From: SIG710 sp045587665
GTDB taxonomy: Bacteria > Bacillota > Clostridia > Oscillospirales > CAG-272
DNA length: 32,076 nt
Direction: 5' to 3'
Assembly (NCBI GenBank): GCA_045587665.1
Contig: JAZNCT010000032.1
Coordinates: 1 to 32,076 of the forward strand
Within the stretch, counting starts at the first letter, position 1. The number at the start of each line of letters is the position of its first letter. Shown here piece by piece: positions 5,318-14,077 of the stretch. The notes under the pieces were generated by a model. The model was not told the DNA's origin. It did not search any database and saw only the letters and a program-made list of their open reading frames with translations. Made by a program: the position numbers and the translations under genes.

Positions 5318-5716
5318 CTATTTTTTGTCGTGCTGACAGGGAGAAACGAAAAAGTTTGTAAGATCTACAAAGAACCTTCCGTCTTCTCTGCGGCAAAATC
5401 CTATCCTGCGGATAAGCATTTCGTTTGCCTCGTTCACCTCACCGTCAAAATACGCCTTATGAACACCGGTCAGATCTATAAAATTGAGAGTTGCTCTTCC
5501 GAGAACAAAGAGAACCTCTTCATTTTCACAGCCTTCTGCCAGGGCAAGGTAGCGTATGCTGCCACCGTTTTCGTTCATTGTGAACTGACATATACCTGCA
5601 AGTCTGTCATCCAGTGTTGCCGAATATGCAAGGAGGTCGGTTTCAAATTTAACATTGCATTTTGAGCAAATTGCTTCCTGCTCGCTTTTTGTTTGTATGG
5701 GAAGAACCTTTAGCAT
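5318..5716 (-). CDS. small GNAT-like protein, function unknown
   Basis: The product has 132 residues. The pattern of strands and helices, with YLALAEG followed by EEVLFVLGRATLNFIDLTGV and then AYFDGEVNEANEMLIRRIGF near residues 95-107, resembles the C-terminal half of a GCN5-related acetyltransferase, where the last motif (N-x-x-x-x-x-x-x-G-F) packs beside acetyl-CoA. The acetyl-CoA P-loop (Q/R-x-x-G-x-G/A) is not clear, so activity is uncertain. A cysteine pair C-x-x-C sits near residues 17-20. It starts 14 bases after the pseudouridine synthase with a good AGGAG site, so it belongs to that operon. No symbol is warranted. Confidence 0.65.
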   Translation of the reverse strand: MLKVLPIQTKSEQEAICSKCNVKFETDLLAYSATLDDRLAGICQFTMNENGGSIRYLALAEGCENEEVLFVLGRATLNFIDLTGVHKAYFDGEVNEANEMLIRRIGFCRREDGRFFVDLTNFFVSPCQHDKK

Positions 5717-5730
5717 TGCTTTCTCCTGAG

Positions 5731-6453
5731 TTATTTATTTCCTTTAAGATATTCAACCTCTTCTTCGGTCAGAAAACGCCATTTTCCTCTTGAAAGAGAG
5801 CCTATCTTAAGCTCTCCGATAGCTATGCGTGTTAGCCACATTATTCTGAGGCCTGCGATCTCGCACATTTTTCTTATCTGGCGGTTTCGACCTTCAAAAA
5901 GTGTCATTTCAAGTATTGCAGAGTCATCGTTTTGTGCAATTACATTTGTTTCGACCGGCTGTATCTTATAGCCGTCAAGTGTAAGCTCCCCCCGAAGGAT
6001 CTCAAGCTGTTTTGCATCGGGGGCAGGGGAGACCTTGATCCTGTAGAGCTTTGGGATCTCATGCCTTGGGTGAGTAAGCTTGTTTGTGAGATCTCCGTCG
6101 TTTGTCATAAGCAGGAGACCGTCAGAATCCATGTCAAGCCTGCCCACGGGATATAGCCTGACCTTGGCGTCCCGCACAAGATCTGTAACGCATTTGCGAC
6201 CTCTTTCATCCTGAGCAGATGAGATATACCCCCTTGGCTTATTGAGCATAACATAGGTATATGTTGATTTTCTGTTTCGTCTGAGGGGCTTGCCGCCAAG
6301 CTGGATCTTATCCCTCTCGGGGTTTATCTTTTGGCCAAGCTCCGCTTTTTTTCCGTTGACAGTTATCTTTCCTGCCAAAATTTCAGCTTCGGCAGCACGG
6401 CGTGACATTATGCCGCAATCGCTGATATATTTTTGAAGTCTAATTTCTTCCAT
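5731..6453 (-). CDS. rluB: 23S rRNA pseudouridine synthase, RsuA/RluB family
   Basis: The 240-residue enzyme turns a specific uridine of rRNA into pseudouridine. The N-terminal S4 RNA-binding domain (about 3-55) shows RLQKYISDCG and SRRAAEAEILAGKITVNG. The catalytic domain has VMLNKPRGY (68-76), the active-site block GRLDMDSDGLL (104-114) with catalytic Asp107, and EGRNRQIRKM towards the C-terminus. Length is normal for RluB of Firmicutes. RluB versus RsuA/RluE cannot be fixed by motifs alone; scpAB proximity favours RluB, since ypuL/rluB lies near scpAB in Bacillus. AAGGA precedes the ATG, and dacF ends 15 bases upstream, so they are co-transcribed. Confidence 0.9.
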   Translation of the reverse strand: MEEIRLQKYISDCGIMSRRAAEAEILAGKITVNGKKAELGQKINPERDKIQLGGKPLRRNRKSTYTYVMLNKPRGYISSAQDERGRKCVTDLVRDAKVRLYPVGRLDMDSDGLLLMTNDGDLTNKLTHPRHEIPKLYRIKVSPAPDAKQLEILRGELTLDGYKIQPVETNVIAQNDDSAILEMTLFEGRNRQIRKMCEIAGLRIMWLTRIAIGELKIGSLSRGKWRFLTEEEVEYLKGNK

Positions 6454-6468
6454 TAGTATTCCTTTTTG

Positions 6469-7614
6469 CTATGAGAAAAGTCCTGATAAAAAATCTATCA
6501 GCTTTTGCCATATACTTGTCTTATATTCTACGGCTGATACCGAATATTCGGCTGTGATATCCGTTTGTCCTATAGTTTTGCCTTTTAGCTTTACTGTGAG
6601 CTTGCCGACCCTTTCGCCTTTTTCGATAGGAGCATAGAGAAAGTTTGGCATTTCTAATGTGAAGCTAAGATCCTGCGGGCTTATATCAGAGCTTAATACC
6701 GCCGATATCTTATCCCGACTGAGGCACAGTACTGTCTGATCTGTTCCGCCGATAACGGGCAAAGATACTTTGTATTCTCTTTCATCAAGGGCATTGACCA
6801 TGCTGTATGCTGAAAAGCCGCTGTCAAGCAGTGTCCTATGATCGTTCCAATCATCAGGGGCGTTTATTGTGACAGCCACAAGTGTAAGCCCGTTTCGTTT
6901 TGCGGCGCTCACAAGACAGCGCCCGCTCCTTTTGGTGAAGCCGGTTTTGACCCCGATAGAACCTTCATAAGTGCGAAGAAGTTTATTGTGGTTGATGAGA
7001 ACTCTTGCACCGTTTTTTGTTGATATGGTGAATTTATAGGTTGAAACTATTTTTGCAAAGGTGTCATTTTTGAGAGCCTCGGAAGTCAGAATTGCAAGGT
7101 CTGAGGCAGTGGTATAATGATTTTCACTGTCAAGACCGTGAGGATTATCAAAATGGGTGTTTGAAAGTCCCAGCTCCTTAGCCTTATTATTCATAAGTGC
7201 CGCAAAGCCCTCTATGCTTTTGCCGATTTCAAAGGCAATGGCCTCGGCTGCATCGTTGGCACTGGCAAGCAGGAGCCCAAAAAGGAGCTCCTCCATTTTG
7301 AGCACCTCACCCTCTGTGAGGTAAATAGATGATCCTTCAACGCCCACAGCACGCCTATCAACGGCAACAGTATCATCGGGAGATGAATTTTCTATTGCCA
7401 CAAGAGCGGTCATTATTTTTGTGGTGCTGGCCATTGGAAGCTTGATATCGGCGTTTTTCTTATATAGAAATTGACCGTTATCAGCGCAGAGAAGGGCGGC
7501 ACTTTGTGCCGAAGTTCCCGGAAGTGAAAACTCGCCAAATGCTGTAAAAGAGAAACTGCAAATAAAGCAGCAAAGGGCCAGTGCAAATATAATTATCCGC
7601 TTGAAAAGATTCAT
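6469..7614 (-). CDS. dacF: serine D-Ala-D-Ala carboxypeptidase (DacF/PBP5 type)
   Basis: The 381-residue enzyme trims the terminal D-alanine from peptidoglycan stem peptides outside the membrane. A signal peptide covers about residues 1-27 (basic MNLFKR, then a hydrophobic run ending at TAFG). The three catalytic motifs are S63-T-T-K66, S118-A-N120 and K223-T-G225, in the usual order and spacing for low-molecular-weight PBPs. The C-terminal PBP5_C domain runs from about 265, and a final amphipathic segment (WQKLIDFLSGLF) should anchor it to the membrane. Neighbour ytfJ and the spore-forming context favour the sporulation paralogue DacF over vegetative DacA, but that is inference. Its ribosome binding site lies in the arm of a possible mRNA hairpin (7620-7656). 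Confidence 0.92.
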   Translation of the reverse strand: MNLFKRIIIFALALCCFICSFSFTAFGEFSLPGTSAQSAALLCADNGQFLYKKNADIKLPMASTTKIMTALVAIENSSPDDTVAVDRRAVGVEGSSIYLTEGEVLKMEELLFGLLLASANDAAEAIAFEIGKSIEGFAALMNNKAKELGLSNTHFDNPHGLDSENHYTTASDLAILTSEALKNDTFAKIVSTYKFTISTKNGARVLINHNKLLRTYEGSIGVKTGFTKRSGRCLVSAAKRNGLTLVAVTINAPDDWNDHRTLLDSGFSAYSMVNALDEREYKVSLPVIGGTDQTVLCLSRDKISAVLSSDISPQDLSFTLEMPNFLYAPIEKGERVGKLTVKLKGKTIGQTDITAEYSVSAVEYKTSIWQKLIDFLSGLFS

Positions 7615-7619
7615 TTTAA

Positions 7620-7656
7620 GACCTCACACGTTTTTTACCATTTATATGATGAGGTC
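7620..7656 (-). promoter_or_regulatory. inverted repeat overlapping the dacF ribosome binding site
   Basis: In the mRNA sense (minus strand), GACCTCA is followed 23 bases later by TGAGGTC, a perfect 7-bp pair. The second arm is the Shine-Dalgarno sequence (GAGGT) of dacF. If formed, the hairpin would hide the site and lower translation. The long loop makes it a modest structure. Confidence 0.35.
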
Positions 7657-7683
7657 AAAGGTGAATATGACGTCTAAGGGATA

Positions 7684-8100
7684 TTATTCGTCTTCTGTGT
7701 TCTGTTCCTTCTTTTTGAAAACTGCTTTGAGCTTTTCTATGATCTCGGGAGAGCGCTGGAGCAGGTCTCCTATCTGATCTATGGTGCCGCCCGAAGATGT
7801 TTGACCCACATTTATCATGTCAACAGAGCCGCTTTTATCAACAGTGAGAAAGCCAACGGGGGTTATGCTAAGGCCCGTTCCTCCGCCTCCTCCGAAATTT
7901 TGCTGTCTTTGGGGAGCGGCTTCTTTGCCGTTATAGTCTACTCCGCCTGAGGCAAAGCCCATTGATATCTTTGAAATTGGAATTATAGTTGTGCCGCTTT
8001 CGGTATTTATGGGGCTGCCTATAATAGTGTTTGCATCCACCATAGAGCGAAGATTTTCAAGAGAAGTGGCGATAACATCTGAAATTTTTGTTTCTGCCAT
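7684..8100 (-). CDS. ytfJ: GerW/YtfJ family sporulation protein
   Basis: The 138-residue protein is homologous to Bacillus YtfJ (GerW), a forespore-made protein needed for full spore germination. The N-terminal half shows the family pattern: VDANTIIGSPI, then TIIPISKISMGFASGG (about 42-57). A glycine-rich block QNFGGGGGTGLSITPVGFL follows, then the VDMINV segment. A charged C-terminal tail (KKKEQN) ends it. No membrane helix is seen, and the length is normal. It sits between DUF2953 (14 bases upstream) and dacF (69 bases downstream). In Bacillus ytfJ is also next to a DUF2953 gene (ytfI), which supports both calls. AAGGA precedes the ATG. Confidence 0.93.
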   Translation of the reverse strand: MAETKISDVIATSLENLRSMVDANTIIGSPINTESGTTIIPISKISMGFASGGVDYNGKEAAPQRQQNFGGGGGTGLSITPVGFLTVDKSGSVDMINVGQTSSGGTIDQIGDLLQRSPEIIEKLKAVFKKKEQNTEDE

Positions 8101-8114
8101 AACTGTATCCTTCC

Positions 8115-8774
8115 TTATTTAGATTTTTTTATCATATTTCCGATATAACGGAAAATTGCACCTATAGCTATGAACAAAGCGTGATAGATTTTGAGAGAAA
8201 AGGCTATCTTGATATCCGACTTTATCTTTTCAGAGGTGAAATCTGCAGACACCGCAATGTCGCTTTTGTAATCTCTTTTAACATTTGTCACCGAGCCGAG
8301 AATGTCAAGCAGAAGAGCAAGCGTCTGATTTATTATTCCGTACATGATGGCTGTTTTTGCCGCATCCTCTGAACCAACGGAAATGTTTATTTTTGTTACA
8401 TCAATTCTCAGATAGCCGAAAAATCTTTTTAACAGATATTTCACAAGACTTGCGATAAAGCCTATAGTTTCCTGCAAGGGTGGTTTTTCTTTTTCCTTTT
8501 TCGGAGCTTTTCTTTGAGCTTTCTTTTTTGCTTTTATAGCTTTTTTTGCTTTTGCCTTTTCTTCTTTTTTCTTTTTCTTTTGAATTGATTTGTATGAATA
8601 CTCAGACAGGCGCAGCTTTCTTTCTTTCCTTGGTATCAGTTTGATTGGTATACCGAGAATTTTTAAGATCAGCTTTACGTCATCGCCTTTGTATTCGATT
8701 ATTATCCTGACTCTGATAAGCAGAACGAGCGTTATAAACAGTATTATTGCTGCCGCAATGATTAGTGCTGTCAC
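8115..8774 (-). CDS. DUF2953 domain protein (YtfI-like)
   Basis: The 219-residue protein is membrane-anchored. Residues 3-22 are a hydrophobic helix (ALIIAAAIILFITLVLLIRV) followed by IIIEYKGDDVKLILKILGIPIKLIP, the usual DUF2953 opening. Residues 60-97 are an extreme lysine/glutamate/alanine stretch (KKKKKEEKAKAKKAIKAKKK and onward), probably a charged linker. The conserved part resumes at ETIGFIASLVKYLLKRFFGYLRID, with SVGSEDAAKTAIMYGIINQT and a final hydrophobic helix. Start: GTG at 8774, with AAGGAG seven bases before; the overlapping ATG one base upstream is followed at once by a stop. Function is unknown, but the family travels with ytfJ and a sporulation role is often assumed. Confidence 0.85.
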   Translation of the reverse strand: MTALIIAAAIILFITLVLLIRVRIIIEYKGDDVKLILKILGIPIKLIPRKERKLRLSEYSYKSIQKKKKKEEKAKAKKAIKAKKKAQRKAPKKEKEKPPLQETIGFIASLVKYLLKRFFGYLRIDVTKINISVGSEDAAKTAIMYGIINQTLALLLDILGSVTNVKRDYKSDIAVSADFTSEKIKSDIKIAFSLKIYHALFIAIGAIFRYIGNMIKKSK

Positions 8775-8826
8775 ATTTTGCTCCTTTCTGCAAGCTTTTT
8801 ATATTATTTTGCCTTCATAATGGCGG

Positions 8827-9459
8827 TTATTCTTCGATTTGTTCTGCGTTTTCGGGCAGAGGCGGTATTGTGATATCCAGCTCCTGCTGTACTCCTTCTA
8901 TCATAAGCGCCTGGTCTCCCACGTGAAGCTTATCAACCTCGGGGAGTTCGGAAATTGAGGAAATCCCAAAAACTCTAAGGAAATTCTCGGTTGTGCCATA
9001 AAGCATTGGTCTGCCTGGGGCATCAAGCCTGCCGCAAGCCTCGATAAGCTGTTTATCCAGCAGCGAGCCTACTGCATATGCGCTGTCTACGCCTCTCACT
9101 GTGTCGATAAATGCACGGGTGACAGGCTGATTGTATGCAACTATAGCCAGTACCTCCATTGAGGAAGCGGAAAGGTTGCCGCCACGCCGTATTCCAAGTG
9201 CTTCTCTGATATATGGGGCAAACTGCTCTTTTGTGCAAAACTGACAGCTGTCCTCAAAGGTGAGAAGAGTTATACCGTGGCAGGAATCGTTTGAATTATA
9301 TTTTTCTGCTATGATCTTAACCATTCTTTTAACGTCCTTTACGCCGATGCCAAGAACATCCGAAAGCTTTGAATAGCTTATGGGATACCCGGCGGCATAG
9401 AGTATGGCTTCGATAGCGGCTTCTATATCGGTTATGCCCGGTGTTTGTTCATTTTCCAC
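8827..9459 (-). CDS. scpB: segregation and condensation protein B
   Basis: ScpB is the winged-helix (kite) subunit that joins ScpA and SMC in the bacterial condensin and helps segregate new chromosome origins. The first winged-helix domain shows IEAAIEAILYAAGYPISYSKLSDVLGI, the second MEVLAIVAYNQPVTRAFIDTVRGVDS and LIEACGRLDAPGRPMLYGTTENFLRVFG, all hallmarks of the family. An acidic tail ends it. Start: GTG at 9459 is preferred because GGGAG stands eight bases before it. An in-frame ATG at 9474 adds five residues but lacks a binding site. It lies just after scpA, and the SMC partner is encoded on the other strand at 24704. Confidence 0.93.
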   Translation of the reverse strand: MENEQTPGITDIEAAIEAILYAAGYPISYSKLSDVLGIGVKDVKRMVKIIAEKYNSNDSCHGITLLTFEDSCQFCTKEQFAPYIREALGIRRGGNLSASSMEVLAIVAYNQPVTRAFIDTVRGVDSAYAVGSLLDKQLIEACGRLDAPGRPMLYGTTENFLRVFGISSISELPEVDKLHVGDQALMIEGVQQELDITIPPLPENAEQIEE

Positions 9460-9477
9460 TTTTATGTCTCCCATTCT

Positions 9478-10248
9478 TTAAGAGTTTTCAATATCTGCGG
9501 AGTCTTCCGCATAGTCGGGATTTAGGTAGAGAAGGGTGTCGGTGCCGTGTACCGAATCATCTTCGCCCAAAGGAGTTTCATCAATAAGGATCCTTCTGAC
9601 CTTTATCAGCTCAAGAATACCCATAAATGACGCAATCAGATCTGATCTTGAGGGGGCACCCGAAAGCAGCTCTGAAAGCGAAGCCGCTTTCTTGTTTTCA
9701 AGTACCTCAAGGATCTCTATGATCTTCAGTTCAACCGAAACGATAGGCTTTTGGATAAGAGGCGTGAAATGGGTCTTCTCTGCCTTTTCAACAACACTGT
9801 TCTGCATAATAATATGCTTCATTGCCGCAAAGAGCTTTTCTATGCTCTGGTCGCTGACTTCGGTCTTATCCACAGAGATCTCATCTGTGTCCTTTATCAT
9901 CCTTCCGCTGTAAAGAGCGTATAAAGGAAGCATTTTTTCTGCGGCTTCCTTTGCCTGCTTATAGCGCAGCAGTGCATCTGCAAGGGCGGCACGGGGGTCT
10001 TCCTCTTCTTCGTTTATCTTTGGAAGCAGCATCTTGCTTTTTATCAGCATCAGCTCGCTTGCCATAACGATGAATTCTGCCGTTATCTCCATATCAAGAT
10101 TCTCGGCTTCTCTTATATATTCCATATACTGATCGCAAATAAGTGCTATCGGTATATCCGATATGCTGACTTTGTTTTTATCGATCAGAGTCAGCAAAAG
10201 GTCAAGTGGCCCTTCAAACATTTCAAGTTTATATGTTAAAGCTTCCAT
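9478..10248 (-). CDS. scpA: segregation and condensation protein A
   Basis: ScpA is the kleisin that bridges the two SMC heads in the condensin complex. The N-terminal SMC-neck-binding part is clear: YKLEMFEGPLDLLLTLIDKN, then ISDIPIALICDQYMEYI. The helix MASELMLIKSKMLLP (about 67-81) is the family's most conserved block. The middle is charged and low in similarity, and the C-terminal winged helix (about 165-235: VELKIIEILEVLENKK and ELIKVRRI) contacts the SMC cap. Normal length, 256 residues. GAAGGTG precedes the ATG, and scpA and scpB nearly abut. The upstream site-2 protease stop is 12 bases away. Confidence 0.95.
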   Translation of the reverse strand: MEALTYKLEMFEGPLDLLLTLIDKNKVSISDIPIALICDQYMEYIREAENLDMEITAEFIVMASELMLIKSKMLLPKINEEEEDPRAALADALLRYKQAKEAAEKMLPLYALYSGRMIKDTDEISVDKTEVSDQSIEKLFAAMKHIIMQNSVVEKAEKTHFTPLIQKPIVSVELKIIEILEVLENKKAASLSELLSGAPSRSDLIASFMGILELIKVRRILIDETPLGEDDSVHGTDTLLYLNPDYAEDSADIENS

Positions 10249-10260
10249 TTTGCACCTTCT

Positions 10261-11037
10261 TTAAGAGAAAAACAGATTTTCCGACAGCTTCATAAGCGGA
10301 TCTGTTATGCTTGTAAATAACCAGCTTGAAGCATTTGAAACGGGACTGAGCCCAACTCTGGAGAGGGCAAAAAAGCCGATGAGCACTATAAGCATGATCT
10401 TGTTCTCATACTGCATCACTTTAAAATACCACTTTGAGGGCAAGAAATAATAGAAAAATCTTGAACCGTCAAATGGGGGAACGGGTATAAGATTGAACAC
10501 CATAAGTCCAAAATTGAGGATAGCTCCGATAAAGAAGAAATTGATAAAGATCCCGGTTATCATGAGCGATGTTTCGCCTGAAATGATCATTTCAAATTCG
10601 GAGAAATTCAGGGTGCTAAGATCGGAAGCACCGGATATGAAAGCATCAAGCTTAGCATTGTATATAAGACGATACACCGTTTGGGATATGACATAGAAAA
10701 TGCAGGAGATCACGCCGAGAATGAAGTTTGAAACAGGGCCTGCGATGCCCGTTATGGCCATACCCTTTCTCGGGTTATCAAAATTTCTTGTAACTATCGG
10801 AACAGGCTTTGCCCAGCCGTATCCGAAAACAAGCATACAAAGTGCCCCCATAAGATCAAGGTGCTTTATAGGGTTGAGCGTTATTCTGCCAAGGTTCTTT
10901 GCTGTGGGGTCACCCATTTTATTTGCTATAAAACCGTGGGATGCCTCATGGAATGAAAGCGAAAAAAGAATGGTTGGTATGCTTAGAAGGAGAAATATTA
11001 ACGAGTCCTTGTCGCCTGAAAGGATCTGAGAGAGCAT
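10261..11037 (-). CDS. site-2 protease family zinc metalloprotease
   Basis: The 258-residue multipass protein has the zinc motif H30-E31-A-S-H34 in the first helices and the second metal ligand in NLIPVPPFDG (D190), which stands for the usual N-P-x-D-G. These define group M50B peptidases with the active site inside the membrane. About five to six helices are visible. No PDZ domain and no sporulation-specific SpoIVFB features (no CBS domain) are present, so it is the short rhomboid-like-length S2P found next to scpA in many Firmicutes (ypuF/ywhC-type context). Its substrate is unknown. GGAGG lies a little far from the ATG. It starts 24 bases after ysxC in one transcript. Confidence 0.9.
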   Translation of the reverse strand: MLSQILSGDKDSLIFLLLSIPTILFSLSFHEASHGFIANKMGDPTAKNLGRITLNPIKHLDLMGALCMLVFGYGWAKPVPIVTRNFDNPRKGMAITGIAGPVSNFILGVISCIFYVISQTVYRLIYNAKLDAFISGASDLSTLNFSEFEMIISGETSLMITGIFINFFFIGAILNFGLMVFNLIPVPPFDGSRFFYYFLPSKWYFKVMQYENKIMLIVLIGFFALSRVGLSPVSNASSWLFTSITDPLMKLSENLFFS

Positions 11038-11061
11038 TTAAGTTATATCCTCCGAAAAAAA

Positions 11062-11667
11062 TTATTTTATGGATGCAAAGCTTTGTATCTGCTGCCACAA
11101 CTCTGCTTTTCCTTCTCCTGAAAGAGAAGAGAAGGGAATGATCGGCGTTCCCTTTGGAACGCTTTCGTGCTCGGCTATTGCGGCAAGATTTTTTGCTCTT
11201 TCGGTCTTGTTTGGCTTGTCACTTTTTGTTGCTGCAATGATAAAGGGCAGACCGGATGAAGCAAGAAAATCTATCATCATCTTATCGTCGGATGTTATTC
11301 CAACTCTTATGTCGATAAGCTGGATGACAAGCGAGAGCAGGTCTATATTGGGGTTGTTTGTGAAATAGCCGTCTGTCAGTGCCGACCACTGCTGTTTGTC
11401 GGCAAAGGTGCGCTTTGCATAGCCGTATCCGGGAAGGTCAACGAGAAACAGCTTGCCGTCAACATCATAAAAATTGACTGTTATGGTCTTGCCGGGTGCA
11501 GAGCTTACCCTTGCAAGGCTTTTTCTGCCAAGCAGTGTGTTTATGAGGGAGCTTTTTCCCACATTTGAGCGGCCTGAAAAGGTTACCTGGGGAATTGCAT
11601 CTCTCGGGAACTGCTTTGGAAGGCCTGCCGAGATGCGAAGCTTTGAATTTTGAATATTCAGTGCCAT
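11062..11667 (-). CDS. ysxC: ribosome-biogenesis GTPase YsxC/EngB
   Basis: The 201-residue GTPase is needed for assembly of the large ribosomal subunit. G motifs: G1 GRSNVGKSS (32-40), G2 threonine in GKTITVNFY (59-67), G3 DLPGYGYAK (77-85; the YGYA is typical of EngB) and G4 TKSD in IIAATKSDKPNK (about 146-149). G5 SSLSGEGK follows near the C-terminus. Length matches the family. lon lies 20 bases upstream in the same direction, the same lon-ysxC pair as in Bacillus subtilis. AGGAG precedes the ATG. Confidence 0.96.
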   Translation of the reverse strand: MALNIQNSKLRISAGLPKQFPRDAIPQVTFSGRSNVGKSSLINTLLGRKSLARVSSAPGKTITVNFYDVDGKLFLVDLPGYGYAKRTFADKQQWSALTDGYFTNNPNIDLLSLVIQLIDIRVGITSDDKMMIDFLASSGLPFIIAATKSDKPNKTERAKNLAAIAEHESVPKGTPIIPFSSLSGEGKAELWQQIQSFASIK

Positions 11668-11687
11668 TATGTCTGCTCCTTAATTAT

Positions 11688-14012
11688 TTATCTGCAGAGT
11701 GCTCCGCTAAGCACATCTTCAATTTTTTTGCAAGGTATAAATTTAAGATTCTCTCTTGCTATGGGGTCTATCTCCGGCAGGTCTCTCATGTTGTCTGCAG
11801 GAATGAATACGGTCTTTACTCCTGCAGAATATGCCGCCATTGTCTTTTCTTTCAGTCCTCCTATGGGCAGTACGTTGCCTCTGAGGGTTATCTCGCCTGT
11901 CATTGCAACATCACGCTTTACCGGGATCCCGGTAAGAGCGCTCACAAGAGCTGTAGTCATAGTAACACCGGCAGAGGGGCCGTCCTTTGGAGTTGCTCCC
12001 TCGGGGCAGTGGATATGTATATCCTTGGTTTTATAAAAATCACTTTCGATCTTGTACTCATCTGTTATAGATCTGACGTAGCTGACTGCAATGCGCGCCG
12101 ATTCTTTCATAACGTCTCCAAGTGAGCCTGTCAGCTCAATATTGCCGCTTCCCTGAAGCACTGCGGCCTCTATTTTAAGCATATCGCCGCCAAGCTCGGT
12201 GTATGCAAGGCCGTTTACAGTTCCTATTTCGTTTTCTTCGGATATCCTATCGGGCAAAAGCTTTCTTGAGCCAAGATATTCCGAGACGTTTTGCGTATCT
12301 ATCCTGATAGCGGAAAGCTCCTTTTCAAGCAAAAGCTTTTTTGCCGCCTTTCTGCAAAGGTCTGCAATGCTTCTTTCAAGGTTTCTCACACCTGATTCCT
12401 TTGTATAAAAATCTATCAGCTCAAGCACTGCACCATCGGTTATTGAAAGCTTCTTTTTGTTTAGGCCGTGTCTTTTCAGCTGCTTTGGAATAAGGTGATT
12501 TTTTGCTATCTGAGCCTTTTCTCTCTTAGTGTATGTTTTAAGCTCAATTACCTCCATTCGGTCGATAAGAGGACGGGGGACTGTGTCAAGGGTGTTTGCT
12601 GTTGCAATGAAAACACAATCGGAAAGGTCAAAGGGCAGCTCGATAAAATGATCTCTGAAGCTACAGTTTTGCTCAGAATCGAGCACTTCAAGCAGAGCGG
12701 ATGCAGGGTCGCCGTGAGCATCCGAGGTTAGTTTGTCTATCTCGTCAAGAAGGATCAGCGGGTTGCTGACCTTTGCCTGATTTATTGCGTTTATTATTCT
12801 TCCCGGCATTGCACCGATATAGGTTTTTCTGTGCCCTCTGATGTCTGCCTCGTCTCTCACGCCGCCGAGAGAAACTCTCACATATTTTCTGTTCATCGCT
12901 CTTGCGATAGATGAGGCAACGCTGGTTTTGCCCACACCGGGAGGGCCTACAAGACAGATTATCTGGTTCTTCAACTGAGGATTGAGTTGCTTTACGGCAA
13001 GAAATTCAAGGATGCGTTCCTTTACTTTTTCAAGACCTTCATGATCAGCGTTAAGGATCTTTTCTGCGGCACTTACGCTTACTCTGTCCTTTGTTTTTTT
13101 CGACCAGGGAAGCTCGAGACATATGTCAAGATACGATCTGATAAGCCCTGCTTCGGCAGATCCGAAGGGTGTCTTTGCAAGGCGATCGTTTTCTTTAAAC
13201 AGCTTTTCTTTAACTTCTTCGGGCATTTTTGCTTTTGTGATCTTATCAAAATATTCATCTGCATCCGATCCCTCTGTGCCAAGCTCATCCTGAATGACCT
13301 TCATTTCCTCGCGCAGATAATATTCTCTCTGATTGCGGCTCAGCCTTGCCCTGACGTTTTTGTGTATATCCTTTTCACATTCAAGAAGTTCCAGTTCAGT
13401 CTCCATTATATGAAGGAGCTTTAACAGACGTTTTTTTGGTTCAAATTGCTCAAGAATAGCTTGCTTGTTCTCATATTTAACAAGGACATGAGCAGCTATA
13501 AAATCTGCAAGCAGACCGGGATTTGTAATGGCTTTTGCACGCAGCTTCATTTCATCTGAAGGGGCGGGCATAAATGCGGTCATCCCGTCAAGAAGCTTCA
13601 GTGCGTTCTCCATCATTGCTGCTGCATGAAGATCACTCTCGTCTGCAAGGCTTATTTTGCGGCAGATGGCATCGGTAACGAGATAATCTGCAAAAGCTCT
13701 GATCTCGGAAGCCTCTGCTCTGCAGAGCCCCTCTGCGATTATGCGCATATTTCCTTCCGGGGTTTTTACCGACTGCTTCAACTTTGCCACTGTTCCAACT
13801 TTGTAAAGGTTTTGGACACTTAGCTCTGCCTGAGCAATATTCTTTTTTGAGAGCAGAAGCACATATGAATCCGTTTCAAGGGCAGCGGTTGCCGCTGCAA
13901 TGGATTCATCATCTGTACATTCAAAATTAACGTTTACAGCCGGAAAGGCGACTATGCCTCTGAGTGCTATAATGGGAAGCGTGAGATTTTCGACTTTTTC
14001 TATGGTGGTCAT
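11688..14012 (-). CDS. lon: ATP-dependent protease Lon (LonA)
   Basis: The 774-residue AAA+ serine protease degrades misfolded and regulatory proteins in the cytosol. Order: N-terminal substrate-binding domain (about 8-200, starting LPIIALRGIVAFP), coiled linker (200-310), AAA module with Walker A GPPGVGKTS (356-364), Walker B LILLDEID (419-426) and sensor ATANTLDTVPRPL, then the protease domain with catalytic Ser680 in KDGPSAG and Lys721 in GGLKEK. No membrane helix lies in the AAA region, so this is LonA rather than LonB. The ribosome binding site before the ATG is weak. Its own sigma-A promoter lies about 70 bases upstream, and the downstream genes probably share its transcript. No CIRCE or CtsR heat-shock operator was seen. 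Confidence 0.96.
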   Translation of the reverse strand: MTTIEKVENLTLPIIALRGIVAFPAVNVNFECTDDESIAAATAALETDSYVLLLSKKNIAQAELSVQNLYKVGTVAKLKQSVKTPEGNMRIIAEGLCRAEASEIRAFADYLVTDAICRKISLADESDLHAAAMMENALKLLDGMTAFMPAPSDEMKLRAKAITNPGLLADFIAAHVLVKYENKQAILEQFEPKKRLLKLLHIMETELELLECEKDIHKNVRARLSRNQREYYLREEMKVIQDELGTEGSDADEYFDKITKAKMPEEVKEKLFKENDRLAKTPFGSAEAGLIRSYLDICLELPWSKKTKDRVSVSAAEKILNADHEGLEKVKERILEFLAVKQLNPQLKNQIICLVGPPGVGKTSVASSIARAMNRKYVRVSLGGVRDEADIRGHRKTYIGAMPGRIINAINQAKVSNPLILLDEIDKLTSDAHGDPASALLEVLDSEQNCSFRDHFIELPFDLSDCVFIATANTLDTVPRPLIDRMEVIELKTYTKREKAQIAKNHLIPKQLKRHGLNKKKLSITDGAVLELIDFYTKESGVRNLERSIADLCRKAAKKLLLEKELSAIRIDTQNVSEYLGSRKLLPDRISEENEIGTVNGLAYTELGGDMLKIEAAVLQGSGNIELTGSLGDVMKESARIAVSYVRSITDEYKIESDFYKTKDIHIHCPEGATPKDGPSAGVTMTTALVSALTGIPVKRDVAMTGEITLRGNVLPIGGLKEKTMAAYSAGVKTVFIPADNMRDLPEIDPIARENLKFIPCKKIEDVLSGALCR

Positions 14013-14077
14013 ATATCTTTATATTTCCGCACTTGCAGAAATATCCTTTCTTGTAAATATTCATTATTAACTTATAG

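Noticed and set aside
7600..7683. A forespore sigma-G or sigma-F promoter before dacF
   Set aside because: A CATCATA box fits the sigma-G -10, but no -35 element stands at the right distance; not strong enough to list.
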